A DNA stretch of 64,000 nucleotides from Cellvibrio sp. KY-YJ-3 (lineage in GTDB: Bacteria > Pseudomonadota > Gammaproteobacteria > Pseudomonadales > Cellvibrionaceae). The DNA is taken from positions 1,612,001-1,676,000 of the forward strand of contig NZ_CP031727.1 in assembly GCF_008806955.1 (NCBI RefSeq). The letters run 5' to 3'. Position numbers and translations under genes: made by a program. The notes beneath the pieces are model-generated. The model did no database searches. It was not told the origin of the DNA and saw only the letters and a list, made by a program, of their open reading frames with translations. Shown here piece by piece: positions 39,084 through 48,103 of this stretch (within the stretch, counting starts at the first letter, position 1; each line of letters starts with the position of its first letter).

Positions 39084-40477
39084 AATCTATAGGTGTTATC
39101 GGAAATGATATTGCAGCCTGGATGGCTGCTGCATTTTTTGCTGTGCAGCCAGCAAGCCAGCGCCCAAATATATCAATATTCACTGGCGCAAGTCAGGGTT
39201 GTGATGATTCAATTCAAAATCCAATTCCCGACTTTTCCGGCTTTTTGTCGCTTGTGGGTGTATCTGACCAGCAGTTTATTTCTGCCTGTGCAGCCACTCC
39301 GACTTTGGGTACTTGCTATAAAATTTCTTCTCAATATGAGTTGGCGCAAAGTTCACACAATGATTTTTATCATATATGGGGTGAATATGGCTCCCCTCTG
39401 GGCGCTATAGAATTTCACCAGCTTTATATTCGTGCAATGCTCGAGGCCGAACACAGTGACTTGAATGGTTTATCGGTTGCTGCACTGGCAGCCAAAAACA
39501 ATCGTTTTATGTTGCCATCAAGAGATCAGTTATCAATTCGCGCTACCTATCAGACTTCATATAGTTTTTTGACAAAAAACTATATCCAATGGCTGCAGCA
39601 CCTTTGTAAAAAAGCAGGTGTCCAAGAGGATAGTCGTCCAATTAATTATTTATTAAAAAGCACTGATGGCTACCGCATTGAATTTCACAGTGGCGATAAG
39701 GCTGGCGCTGACTTTCTGATAAATACTTGCCCGAAACTGCGCGATCAAGTCGCATCTTGTAACAGTTGGCGGGAATTTATTCCTTTCACTCAAGTGACAC
39801 GCAAAAATACTGCGCAAGAACGGCGGCGCTTGGTGAGTGATGTTGAGTTTGGTCATAATGAATGGCGAATAACCCGTTATGCGGCTGACTCGCAAGAAAC
39901 TACGACCTACGTTTTGCCTGATGAGCCTGTGAGCGAGGAAAACGCCGAGCTTTTTTCGGGCTGCGTAGCAAGTCCGCGTGAAAATCAATTATTACATTTA
40001 GGCAGGGCGTTAATTAACCTGCACTCGCCATTGGTGTGTGAAGTAGATTTAATTTGGATAGCGTTGCGAATGCTGCAGCAATTTTATCCGGCATTGCCTG
40101 ATGGGCCTTCAGCTGCAAGTGAATACAACCAGCGCTTGATTGCAGCTTATGAAAATCTACGTGATTTATCCCAGGCAGTATATATTCAGGTTGAACGAAA
40201 GCTGCCCGGTACGTTTGCTGCCATCAATCATTGCAAAGTGTCTTCCCAGCTTCAGCATAAGTTGGATTTATTTGTGCATCGGGGTAAATTGCCGGCTTAT
40301 GAACATGAAATCTATAAAAGGCAATGGCAGCAATGGCTGCTCTTGGGGTTGGGTGCAAAGCCATCCCGGATTGAGCCTATCACCTTCCATTTGAGTCCGG
40401 CTGAAATGCGCAACGTATTTAATAAAATTAAGTCAGCTGTCAGTTCAGAGGTTGAAACTTGGCCATCGGTCAAATAA
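39080..40477 (+). CDS. Degenerate tryptophan-halogenase-family protein
   Basis: 465 aa; ATG overlaps the previous stop (ATGA), so the two are coupled. The overall order of segments follows the halogenases, but the FAD motif is changed (GVIGNDIAAWMAAAFF instead of GGGTAGWM), no Lys context and no WxWxIP are present, and GVGEATIP is missing. The C-terminal half still aligns in outline (NEWRITRYA, VEDL-like VCEVDLIWIALRMLQQFYP and a tail with SSQLQHKLDLFVHRG). It is therefore unlikely to bind FAD or halogenate and may be a partner subunit. Homology is judged by eye. Confidence 0.65.
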   Translation: MKSIGVIGNDIAAWMAAAFFAVQPASQRPNISIFTGASQGCDDSIQNPIPDFSGFLSLVGVSDQQFISACAATPTLGTCYKISSQYELAQSSHNDFYHIWGEYGSPLGAIEFHQLYIRAMLEAEHSDLNGLSVAALAAKNNRFMLPSRDQLSIRATYQTSYSFLTKNYIQWLQHLCKKAGVQEDSRPINYLLKSTDGYRIEFHSGDKAGADFLINTCPKLRDQVASCNSWREFIPFTQVTRKNTAQERRRLVSDVEFGHNEWRITRYAADSQETTTYVLPDEPVSEENAELFSGCVASPRENQLLHLGRALINLHSPLVCEVDLIWIALRMLQQFYPALPDGPSAASEYNQRLIAAYENLRDLSQAVYIQVERKLPGTFAAINHCKVSSQLQHKLDLFVHRGKLPAYEHEIYKRQWQQWLLLGLGAKPSRIEPITFHLSPAEMRNVFNKIKSAVSSEVETWPSVK

Positions 40478-40498
40478 AAAACGGGAGATAACCCACTT

Positions 40499-42025
40499 AT
40501 GCATAGTTTTATCAACAATCAGGACAATCATATCAAAAGAGTGATTATTGTCGGCGGTGGTACTGCGGGCTGGATGTCAGCGGCGACCTTGTCCAGATAC
40601 TTAAAAAATAACAGATACGAAATTATTCTTATTGAATCCGATGATATAGGTACTGTGGGTGTTGGTGAGGCTACCATTCCACAGATTCAATTATTTAATA
40701 AATCATTGAATATAGATGAAGACGATTTTATTCGTAAAACACATGCGACGTTTAAGCTTGGAATTGAATTTGTAAACTGGGGGCAGAAAGGCGATAGCTA
40801 TATTCATGCATTTGGCAGTGTTGGCCACGATATGGAGTCGCTTCCTTTTTATCACTATTGGTTGAAACTGCAAAAGCAGGGGCGCTCCAAGGATATTGGC
40901 GATTATTGTTTAAATACCCTGGCGAGTAAAAAAAATAAATTTATGCGTTCAATTGATGCGGGCAATTCGCCGTTATCCAACATTGCCTATGCATTTCATT
41001 TTGATGCGGGGCTCTACGCGAAATATTTAAGAGAGTATTCCGAAAAGCTGGGTGTTAAACGTGTGGAAGGTAAAATTGTTGAGGTGAATTTAGAGTCCTC
41101 CACCGGGTATATTCGTGCGGTTACCTTGGCTAGCGGTGAACAAGTTGCCGGTGATTTGTTTATCGACTGCTCTGGCTTTCAAGGGTTATTAATTGCCCAG
41201 TCACTCGGTGTTGGTTATCAGAATTGGTCTCATTGGCTGCCTTGCGATAGTGCATGGGCAGTACCGAGCCAAAAGTTGGATCCATTGCCGTCATACACTC
41301 GTGCTACCGCGCATTCAGCGGGTTGGCAATGGCGAATTCCATTGCAGCACAGAACTGGTAATGGGCATGTTTTTTCCAGTAAATTTATGGACGAGGAGGA
41401 AGCTAAAAAAATACTGTTAAAAAATATTCAGGGGGAGAAACTTGCTGAGCCAAGGTTGATTAAATTCGTCACGGGCCGACGCGATAAATTTTGGCACAAG
41501 AACTGTATTGCCATTGGTTTGGCTTCGGGTTTTATGGAGCCACTGGAATCTACCAGTATTCACTTAGTGCAAAGTGCCCTAGCCAGAATTATGGCGATGT
41601 TTCCGCACAAAAAATTTAATCAAGACGAAATTGATTCATACAATGAACAGGTTGGTTTTGAATACGAAAAGATCCGCGATTTTTTAATTTTACATTACAA
41701 AGTCACTGAGCGAAATGATTCGGCGTTCTGGAATTACTGCCGCGAAATGGATATACCTCCGTCGCTTCAACAAAAAATAAATGTATTTAAAGCTAATGGT
41801 CATGTATTCCGGTTTAACAATGAGTTATTTAATGAAATTAGTTGGGTCGAGGTAATGCTGGGGCAGCGCATGACAACTGAGGGTTATCACCCGCTAGTAG
41901 ATGTATTGCCGGAGGAAGAATTTGATCGACGTATGGCGCAAGTTAAACGCGTAATCGATACCGCCATCGACTATATGCCAAGTCATGCTGAATATATCGA
42001 GAAGACCTGTAAATCCACGGTTTGA
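40499..42025 (+). CDS. Flavin-dependent tryptophan halogenase family protein
   Basis: 508 aa, the usual length. GGGTAGWM (residues 19-26) and GVGEATIP (53-60) bind FAD; THATFKLGIEF holds the catalytic Lys (K86, equivalent to K79 of PrnA); SAGWQWRIP (about 272-280) is the WxWxIP signature that separates halogenases from monooxygenases; GFMEPLESTSIHLVQ is the substrate/FAD-linking segment. It needs reduced flavin from a separate reductase, none of which is encoded nearby. The substrate may be free tryptophan, indole or a peptide-bound residue and cannot be set from sequence. It is about 21 bp after the degenerate paralogue. Confidence 0.9.
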   Translation: MHSFINNQDNHIKRVIIVGGGTAGWMSAATLSRYLKNNRYEIILIESDDIGTVGVGEATIPQIQLFNKSLNIDEDDFIRKTHATFKLGIEFVNWGQKGDSYIHAFGSVGHDMESLPFYHYWLKLQKQGRSKDIGDYCLNTLASKKNKFMRSIDAGNSPLSNIAYAFHFDAGLYAKYLREYSEKLGVKRVEGKIVEVNLESSTGYIRAVTLASGEQVAGDLFIDCSGFQGLLIAQSLGVGYQNWSHWLPCDSAWAVPSQKLDPLPSYTRATAHSAGWQWRIPLQHRTGNGHVFSSKFMDEEEAKKILLKNIQGEKLAEPRLIKFVTGRRDKFWHKNCIAIGLASGFMEPLESTSIHLVQSALARIMAMFPHKKFNQDEIDSYNEQVGFEYEKIRDFLILHYKVTERNDSAFWNYCREMDIPPSLQQKINVFKANGHVFRFNNELFNEISWVEVMLGQRMTTEGYHPLVDVLPEEEFDRRMAQVKRVIDTAIDYMPSHAEYIEKTCKSTV

Positions 42026-42033
42026 ATTTGATA

Positions 42034-42125
42034 TGTAGGTTGGAAAAGCGCAGTGACTTCCGAGGTGAGCAAGTGCTGTGCTGGATATAAAAAAGTCGGA
42101 AGTCACTGCGATCTTCCAATCTACA
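42034..42125. repeat. Long inverted repeat with REP-like GTAG ends
   Basis: Left arm 42034-42063 and right arm 42096-42125 are inverted matches at 27 of 30 positions with a 32-bp loop. Each end begins TGTAG-x-TTGGA, like the REP-type elements at 11397 and 11642. It lies between convergent genes and could also act as a terminator for the halogenase locus. Confidence 0.75.
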
Positions 42126-42139
42126 TTATTGCTTGGGCA

Positions 42140-43258
42140 TCAATCCAAATAAGCATCCACTGTACGAATAGTGCCGTCGTCGTTGTGAATTAATTCGGTG
42201 ACTTTTACGTTGCGCAAATAGGTTGTGCCGCCGGAGAGTTGGCTGTCGTGGTAAAACAAAAACCATTTGCCGTCCACTTCCACAATGGAGTGGTGATTGG
42301 TCCAGCCGAGCACTGGCATGAGCACGATACCTTGATGAGTAAAGGGGCCGTAGGGGCTATCACCAGTGGCGTAAGCAATGTAATGGGTGTCGCCGGTGGA
42401 ATAGGAAAAATAATATTTTCCGTTAAATTTGTGCAACCAGGCACCTTCAAAAAAGCGGCGATTAGTGTCGCTGCCCAGTAAGGGTTTGCCGGCGTTATCC
42501 AGAATTTGAATGTCGCGCGGGGCTTCTGCGAGCTGCAGCATGTTGTCGTTCAGGCGCGCTACTTTCGGGCTGAGTGCAGGTTCATTGCTCGCGGGATATT
42601 TATCTTCTTCCACATAACTGCCGCTTATCCAGCGTTGTAATTGTCCGCCCCAAATGCCGCCGAAATATAAGTAGTGACTGCCATCGTCGTCTTTAAAAAC
42701 GCTGGGGTCGATACTGAAACTACCTTCAATGGGATTGGGCTCTGCTGCAAAGGGGCCGCTTGGAGAATCGCTGGTAGCGACACCGATGCGGAAAATGCCG
42801 TCTTTATCTTTTGCGGGGAAATATAAAAAGAATTTTCCCTCTTTTTCTGCGGCATCCGGTGCCCACAGCTGGCGACTGGCCCATGGAATATCTTCCAATG
42901 TTAATGCGACGCCATGGTCGGTAACTTCACCGCCGATTTTTTCCATAGACAATACGTGATAATCCTTCATATCAAATTTGTCGCCTTCACCGTCACTGGT
43001 GATACCGCTGTCGATGTCGTGTGACGGGTAAATATAAATGCGGCCATTGAACACGTGGGCCGATGGATCGGCAGTGTAAATATGACTCACCAGCGGTTGG
43101 CCGATAAATTTTGTGGTGTCGATTGCCGGTGCGCTTTCGCTGCTGGCGGCGCTGCTGATGGTTGTAGCGGTGCCTGGCTGGGCGTTTTTATCGCCGCAGC
43201 CACTGCTCAAAAGTGCGGCGCCTAGCGCCAGGGTTAGTAAGCTTTTAGAAAAATTCAT
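42140..43258 (-). CDS. GH43 family glycoside hydrolase, lipoprotein
   Basis: 372 aa. A lipoprotein signal ends in LSSGC (Cys about 21), so it is anchored in a membrane of the envelope. The five-bladed propeller landmarks of GH43 are visible: YTADPSAHVFNGRIYIYPS (catalytic base Asp region, about 62-80), GSFSIDPSVFKDDDG (pKa-modulating Asp) and FEGAWLHKFNGKYYFSYS (general acid Glu). Such enzymes act as alpha-L-arabinofuranosidases or beta-xylosidases on arabinoxylan side chains or oligosaccharides. It is the third gene after GH115 and manD, 54 bp after manD. Confidence 0.88.
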   Translation of the reverse strand: MNFSKSLLTLALGAALLSSGCGDKNAQPGTATTISSAASSESAPAIDTTKFIGQPLVSHIYTADPSAHVFNGRIYIYPSHDIDSGITSDGEGDKFDMKDYHVLSMEKIGGEVTDHGVALTLEDIPWASRQLWAPDAAEKEGKFFLYFPAKDKDGIFRIGVATSDSPSGPFAAEPNPIEGSFSIDPSVFKDDDGSHYLYFGGIWGGQLQRWISGSYVEEDKYPASNEPALSPKVARLNDNMLQLAEAPRDIQILDNAGKPLLGSDTNRRFFEGAWLHKFNGKYYFSYSTGDTHYIAYATGDSPYGPFTHQGIVLMPVLGWTNHHSIVEVDGKWFLFYHDSQLSGGTTYLRNVKVTELIHNDDGTIRTVDAYLD

Positions 43259-43312
43259 TCGCTGCTCCGGTCATTATTTTTAATGGATTATGGTGTGGTA
43301 ACACCAACCATG

Positions 43313-44521
43313 TTACCAGTGCCAGAGAGTACCATCTTCCAAGCGGTTCACAGGCAAACACGCGCGTTTATAGGGGTATTTAGCTGCCAGTTTTTCGTCG
43401 ATGTCCACACCGTGGCCGGGCGTTTCGCCGGGGGTGAAGTAACCGCGATTGAATTCATACGCATGTGGAAATACTTCGTCCATTTGCGCGCTGTGGGCCA
43501 TATGCTCCTGAATGCCGAAATTAGGCACCCAATAATCAAAATGCAGGGCGGCGCCCATACATACCGGCGATAAATCCGTCGCGCCGTGAAAGCCGGTACG
43601 CACGTTAAACAGGCTGGCAAAATCGGCAATGCGACGTACGTGGGTGATGCCGCCAGCGTGCACAATGGTCGAGCGAATGTAATCAATGAGCTGATTCTGG
43701 ATAAGCTCGCGGCAATCGTGAATGGAATTAAATACTTCGCCTACCGCCAATGGTGTGGTGGTGTGCTGGCGAATTAATTTAAACGATTCCTGGTTTTCCG
43801 CAGGCACCGCATCTTCCATCCAGAATAAACGATAGGGTTCCAAATCTTTGCCCAAGCGCGCCGCTTCGATTGGTGTCAAGCGATGATGTACGTCATGCAA
43901 TAAATGAATGTTATTGCCGAATTCTTTGCGTACCTGCGCAAATACTTCGGGAATAAAATTCAAATATTTTTCGGTGGACCAAATTTCGGTAGAGGGCAAA
44001 TCGGCATCTGCCGGTTCGTAACTTTTATCGCCTTTGGCAACGCCGTAGGTCTTTTCAATGCCAGGGATGCCGCATTGAATACGAATTGCATCGTAACCCT
44101 TTTCGCGCGCTTTACGCACGGCGTCCAGGGTGGAGTCCAGGTCTTTGCCATTGGCATGTGTGTAGGTGAGGATGCGCTCGCGACTTTTTCCTCCGAGCAA
44201 TTGATAGAGCGGCATGTTGGCGAGTTTGGCTTTAATGTCCCACAGCGCCACATCAATTGCCGCCAGTGCAGTCATACCTACTGGCCCGCGACGCCAATAA
44301 GCGCCGCGATAAAAAAATTGCCAGATGTCTTCAATTTGTTGTGGGTCGCGACCAATTAATGCCGGGACTAAATAATCCTCCAAATAGGACACCACCGCTT
44401 TTTCGCGGCCATTGAGTGTTGCATCGCCAATCCCATACACACCTTGGTCGGTCGTAATTTTTAGTGTGACAAAATTTCTGCCGGGGCAGGTCACAATGAC
44501 TTTAGCATCAACAATTTTCAT
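43313..44521 (-). CDS. manD: D-mannonate dehydratase (enolase superfamily)
   Basis: 402 aa, exactly the ManD length. Active-site residues fall at the positions known for the family: R147, Y159, Asp210 and His212 ([11 protein letters not shown]), Glu236 (MEDAVPAE), Glu262 (VGEVFNS) and the C-terminal Trp402 (GTLWHW). It converts D-mannonate to 2-keto-3-deoxygluconate with Mg2+, in the cytosolic glucuronate pathway. Encoded between GH115 and GH43, it supplies the step beyond glucuronate and fructuronate; UxaC and UxuB are not in the window. Confidence 0.95.
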   Translation of the reverse strand: MKIVDAKVIVTCPGRNFVTLKITTDQGVYGIGDATLNGREKAVVSYLEDYLVPALIGRDPQQIEDIWQFFYRGAYWRRGPVGMTALAAIDVALWDIKAKLANMPLYQLLGGKSRERILTYTHANGKDLDSTLDAVRKAREKGYDAIRIQCGIPGIEKTYGVAKGDKSYEPADADLPSTEIWSTEKYLNFIPEVFAQVRKEFGNNIHLLHDVHHRLTPIEAARLGKDLEPYRLFWMEDAVPAENQESFKLIRQHTTTPLAVGEVFNSIHDCRELIQNQLIDYIRSTIVHAGGITHVRRIADFASLFNVRTGFHGATDLSPVCMGAALHFDYWVPNFGIQEHMAHSAQMDEVFPHAYEFNRGYFTPGETPGHGVDIDEKLAAKYPYKRACLPVNRLEDGTLWHW

Positions 44522-44577
44522 TCAATGGCGTCTCAAAAAAGTGTCTGTAAGATTTTTGTTTAAAAAATGAATAACAA

Positions 44578-47481
44578 TTAATAGCGCTTGCTGGGTGGCG
44601 GTCCCAGATAGCTGGGTTGTAAACCGCCGGTATCCAGCACCAGTTTTTGCAGCGTGACTGCCGGGTCCAGGCTATAAATGCGCAGTTTGTGCGCGCCTGC
44701 TCGTGCAACCTTGTGTTTGGTAATGCCAAGTCGCACATCGCTGCGCACGGTTTCCGCCCAAGTGGCATCGCTCATGTCGGCCACCAAATTCACAATTTGT
44801 GCTGGCTCATCATCAATCGCCACCGCGTAGCGCAAACCGCGTTCGGGCATAAACGGCCAGCTCGGGGCAAAAAATCCCTGTAAGGTAAATTCACCACTGC
44901 TGTGGGTGTAAATATCGTATTCAAGGTAGGGCGCGTTGGTGGCATCGTTAAATTGCCAATCGCCAATCGGGTACACCGACATGGACGATATAGTACGGCC
45001 GTGCTCGGGGATTTTTTCCCAGCGTAAATGACCACTCGCGCCCTGGCGACTAAAATCTTCCGCCTCGATAGCGATGTAGCCATCGGCTTCGGCAAAACCG
45101 CGCAATGCTTTTTTGTTGATCGGGTTATTTACGATTTCCACGCCGATGCTCGCACTGCCCCAACCGGTGCCGCTAATGTCAATGCGACCGGTGGCACGAC
45201 CTATGGGCGCTTTGCTCCAGTCGATGCTCACATCCAGCTGCGCGCCCTTGTCAACTTGTATACTAGTCTTGCTCAGTATAATCCAGGGCGTAGTGGTTTT
45301 GGCAGTGGCGAGGAAGGATTCTTTACCTTTATTAAAAATTTCAATCACGCGCGACTGTGTTCCCAAACGATCAAAACGCGGCAGTAGATAATTGCCGGGC
45401 TTGGGCCAGGCGGAGGCGACACCTTCAATCGCTATGCCCATTTCCGCTGAATTATGTGGCTCATAATGATGGGTGACGGGTAGCGTATCTTCCGGTGGGT
45501 GATTCCAGTGGCTGTAACCAATGTGCGATTGCGACATCATATGGTTCCACTTGCCGCCGTTGAACTGGTGGTATTCCTGTTCCAGCGCGGCATCTTTGGC
45601 AAATAATTCGCGCACTTTATCGGCGTAATCATTGGTGGTGGCGCGGGCCTGTGCGGCATACAAATGATTTTTGGCTTGCGCGTTATAAAGTGCGGTAATG
45701 TTGGCGCTGGCGGTGGTGGGGAATAACACCAATTGATAAAACGCCGCGCGCTGTGCAGCGGGCAACTGTGCGTAAATTTTTTCAGCGCGTGCAACGTAAT
45801 CATTCATCTCGGCGGTAACGCGTTCTGCTTCGCGATAATGCAGTTGGCTATAAGTGGTGGCGTCTTGCAGTTCCGGTTTGCGGCGCAAATTGTGGCGCGT
45901 GTAGCCGGTCATAATCGCGGCAATTTCGTCGGCGTGTTGCGCACCAAATTCACGCTCAGCCCACAGGCGGGCGAATTCGGGTATGCGCTCTTTGGGCCAG
46001 GCCTCCGGGTTCCATGCCATGTTCAGGAAAAATTCAATCGGGTACTCCATGGGTTTTAAATCGCCTACATTGACGATCCAGATTTGGTTTGCATCAAAGG
46101 TGTAGGCGAGGTGCATTTGCTCCCAAATTTTGGCGATGGAAATAGTGTTAATCCAGCGATAGGAACGTGGGCCGCCAACATAATCAAAATGATAATAAAC
46201 GCCGGCACCGCCACTGCGTTTGCGTTCATCGGGTGTGGGTAGCCTGCGAATATTGCCCCAGTTGTCATCGCACCAGAGCAGGATGACATCGTCCGGCACA
46301 CGCATGCCACGCTCGTAAAAACCCTGCACTTCTTTGTACAGCGCCCAGACTTGTGGCACTTTTGTGAGCTGATCTTTGCCAAACACATCGCTAATGATGT
46401 TGCGCTGGTCGCTGACGATTTTTTCCAACAATCCGATGTTTTCACCTTCACTCATCGGCTCGTCTTGTTGGCCGCGCATGCCCAGGGTGTAAATGCTTTC
46501 GTAGGGTTTGTTGCGCGTTGCACCATCAACCCAAAACTTATATAAATTTTTCGGATTTTTGGAATATTCCCAGGGGCCTTTGCCGTAGCGGTTCCACTCT
46601 TTGTCAGCGCGCATCATGGGTTCGTGGTGCGAGGTGCTCATGACTATGCCGTATTCATCGGCGAGGATCATATTTTGTGGGTCATCATCGGCAAATGCGT
46701 TATTCCACATCGCTGGCCATAAAAAATTGGCTTTTAAGCGCAGTAATAACTCGAACACCTTTTCATAAAATTCTGCGTTGTAGTTGCCATATTTTTCAGT
46801 GACCCAGTTGGTGAGGGCGGGTGCTTCATCGTTTAAAAAAATACCGCGGTATTTCACTTTTGGAATTTCAACAACATTTATTTTTTTGTCGATAAAAATA
46901 GTCGCTTTTTGTTTAACGGGCACATCCGCCCACCAATACCAGGGCGATACCCCAATCTGCTCGCTCAGGCTGTAAATGCCATACATAGTGCCGCGTTTAT
47001 TGGCACCGACAATCACGAGCGCGCGCTCTACATCGGCAAAAGGTTTATCAACTACCACGACTTGAAAGGCATCCCATTGATTCTGGATTTTGCTGACATC
47101 CATTTTTTTATTGGCAATTAATTGCGCGATAAGTTGGCTGCTGCCCAGTGTTCCCACCAACACCAATTGCTTTTGCCCGGCGAGAGTATTTTTTAACACC
47201 GGTTGTTTGCCGGTCACTTTTTCAATATCGCTTTGCAAATTTTTTGCCGCACGCACTACGCCGGGTAATTCGCTGCTGTCGATAACAATATCCAGAGCTT
47301 GCTGTTTATCCACCAGCACCAGATTGCCGCGTGCACTGGTTGCCAGCCAAGGCTCCTCTCCCAGCGCCCAGCTGGTGGGGCTGACTATCGCCAATAGCAG
47401 CAGTAAATACCGCAAGGGGGTAATTAAGCGGGGTGTGGTGAGCCAGCGCAAAACCGGCGTGAGGCGGAGTGAGTGCGCCAT
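44578..47481 (-). CDS. GH115 alpha-glucuronidase (xylan side-chain)
   Basis: 967 aa from the ATG at 47481 (GAGGA about 8 bases upstream; the TTG at 47574 is too early and overlaps an operator). A signal peptide ends near residue 37 (PTSWALG). The GH115 body has GTMYGIYSLSEQIGVSPWYW, FLWPAMWNNAF and HHEPMMRADKEW in the catalytic module and a C-terminal beta-rich domain. GH115 enzymes remove 4-O-methyl-glucuronic acid from internal xylose units of xylan. It is the first gene of an operon with manD and GH43. A GTATAC palindrome lies 62 bp upstream of the start. Confidence 0.92.
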   Translation of the reverse strand: MAHSLRLTPVLRWLTTPRLITPLRYLLLLLAIVSPTSWALGEEPWLATSARGNLVLVDKQQALDIVIDSSELPGVVRAAKNLQSDIEKVTGKQPVLKNTLAGQKQLVLVGTLGSSQLIAQLIANKKMDVSKIQNQWDAFQVVVVDKPFADVERALVIVGANKRGTMYGIYSLSEQIGVSPWYWWADVPVKQKATIFIDKKINVVEIPKVKYRGIFLNDEAPALTNWVTEKYGNYNAEFYEKVFELLLRLKANFLWPAMWNNAFADDDPQNMILADEYGIVMSTSHHEPMMRADKEWNRYGKGPWEYSKNPKNLYKFWVDGATRNKPYESIYTLGMRGQQDEPMSEGENIGLLEKIVSDQRNIISDVFGKDQLTKVPQVWALYKEVQGFYERGMRVPDDVILLWCDDNWGNIRRLPTPDERKRSGGAGVYYHFDYVGGPRSYRWINTISIAKIWEQMHLAYTFDANQIWIVNVGDLKPMEYPIEFFLNMAWNPEAWPKERIPEFARLWAEREFGAQHADEIAAIMTGYTRHNLRRKPELQDATTYSQLHYREAERVTAEMNDYVARAEKIYAQLPAAQRAAFYQLVLFPTTASANITALYNAQAKNHLYAAQARATTNDYADKVRELFAKDAALEQEYHQFNGGKWNHMMSQSHIGYSHWNHPPEDTLPVTHHYEPHNSAEMGIAIEGVASAWPKPGNYLLPRFDRLGTQSRVIEIFNKGKESFLATAKTTTPWIILSKTSIQVDKGAQLDVSIDWSKAPIGRATGRIDISGTGWGSASIGVEIVNNPINKKALRGFAEADGYIAIEAEDFSRQGASGHLRWEKIPEHGRTISSMSVYPIGDWQFNDATNAPYLEYDIYTHSSGEFTLQGFFAPSWPFMPERGLRYAVAIDDEPAQIVNLVADMSDATWAETVRSDVRLGITKHKVARAGAHKLRIYSLDPAVTLQKLVLDTGGLQPSYLGPPPSKRY
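45254..45267. promoter_or_regulatory. Intragenic copy of the GTATAC operator within the GH115 gene
   Basis: ACTTGTATACTAGT, identical over 14 bases to the site in the GH115 promoter, inside the coding sequence about 2.2 kb downstream of the start. It could be an auxiliary operator that blocks elongation or supports looping, or a chance match. Confidence 0.35.
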
Positions 47482-47836
47482 GAAACGTTCCTCGGGATAG
47501 GGGGGAATAAGCGTGGGTGAAATTACAGCATAGATGATGTGTACTTGTATACTAGTTAAGCCTGGTATGCCCAAAGGGTTAACGCGGTTGGCAGCGGTGA
47601 TTAAGGATTACTTAAGCTTTGCCCGTTAAAATCCGCCTCGGTTGACGCGGGCTGCTGGCTTGGTTAGTGTCGGCTACCTTGTGGGTGTTTGGTGTCATGC
47701 CTGCGCAGAATCTGTGGTCTGGTTGGTTATATAACCTTTCCTTACGGTTCTTAACCCAATGTTGGGTGGCAATGTTTTATTAGTGGCCTGTAGTTCGTTT
47801 TTTACTTTCAATTTTGTCCTCTTAAGGAGAATCGTT
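47482..47836. promoter_or_regulatory. Divergent promoter region between GH115 operon and PepSY gene
   Basis: 355 bp holding both upstream regions. The GTATAC operator is nearest the GH115 side. AAGGAG at 47824-47829 is the PepSY ribosome site. No clear core promoter pair could be assigned. Confidence 0.4.
47543..47556. promoter_or_regulatory. GTATAC operator upstream of the GH115 operon
   Basis: ACTTGTATACTAGT is a near-perfect palindrome around GTATAC, 62 bp before the GH115 start. Sites of this type (TTGTATACAA-like) are used by GntR/FadR-branch regulators such as UxuR and ExuR in uronate metabolism. A related copy precedes the xylanase gene. Confidence 0.6.
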
Positions 47837-48103
47837 ATGCGTAAATTAGTATTTGCAAGCTTGGCAATGTTGAGTGCAACGGCATTTGCTGGCCCGGAAT
47901 GTACCCAAGCAGATAAATCTGAGTGGCTGGATCAAACCAAGTTTCAGGAGCAACTCAAAGAGCAGGGTTACGAGATCAAGGTTTTTAAAGTGACTGATGG
48001 CAACTGTTATGAAATTTATGGCTGGAATAAGGACAAACAAAAAGTAGAAATTTATTTTGATCCGGTCAGCGGTAAAATTGTGAAAGAGGAAATTGAAGAT
48101 TAA
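47837..48103 (+). CDS. PepSY domain periplasmic protein
   Basis: 88 aa from the ATG at 47837 (AAGGAG eight bases upstream). A signal peptide spans about residues 1-18 (ending TAFAG). The mature part is one PepSY-like unit (KFQEQLKEQGYEIKVFKVTD, then YEIYGWNKDKQKVEIYFDPV and GKIVKEEIED). Small PepSY proteins often accompany cytochrome b561-type genes and may regulate redox or metal-related membrane enzymes. Its stop overlaps the cytochrome start by one base (TAATG). Confidence 0.82.
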   Translation: MRKLVFASLAMLSATAFAGPECTQADKSEWLDQTKFQEQLKEQGYEIKVFKVTDGNCYEIYGWNKDKQKVEIYFDPVSGKIVKEEIED

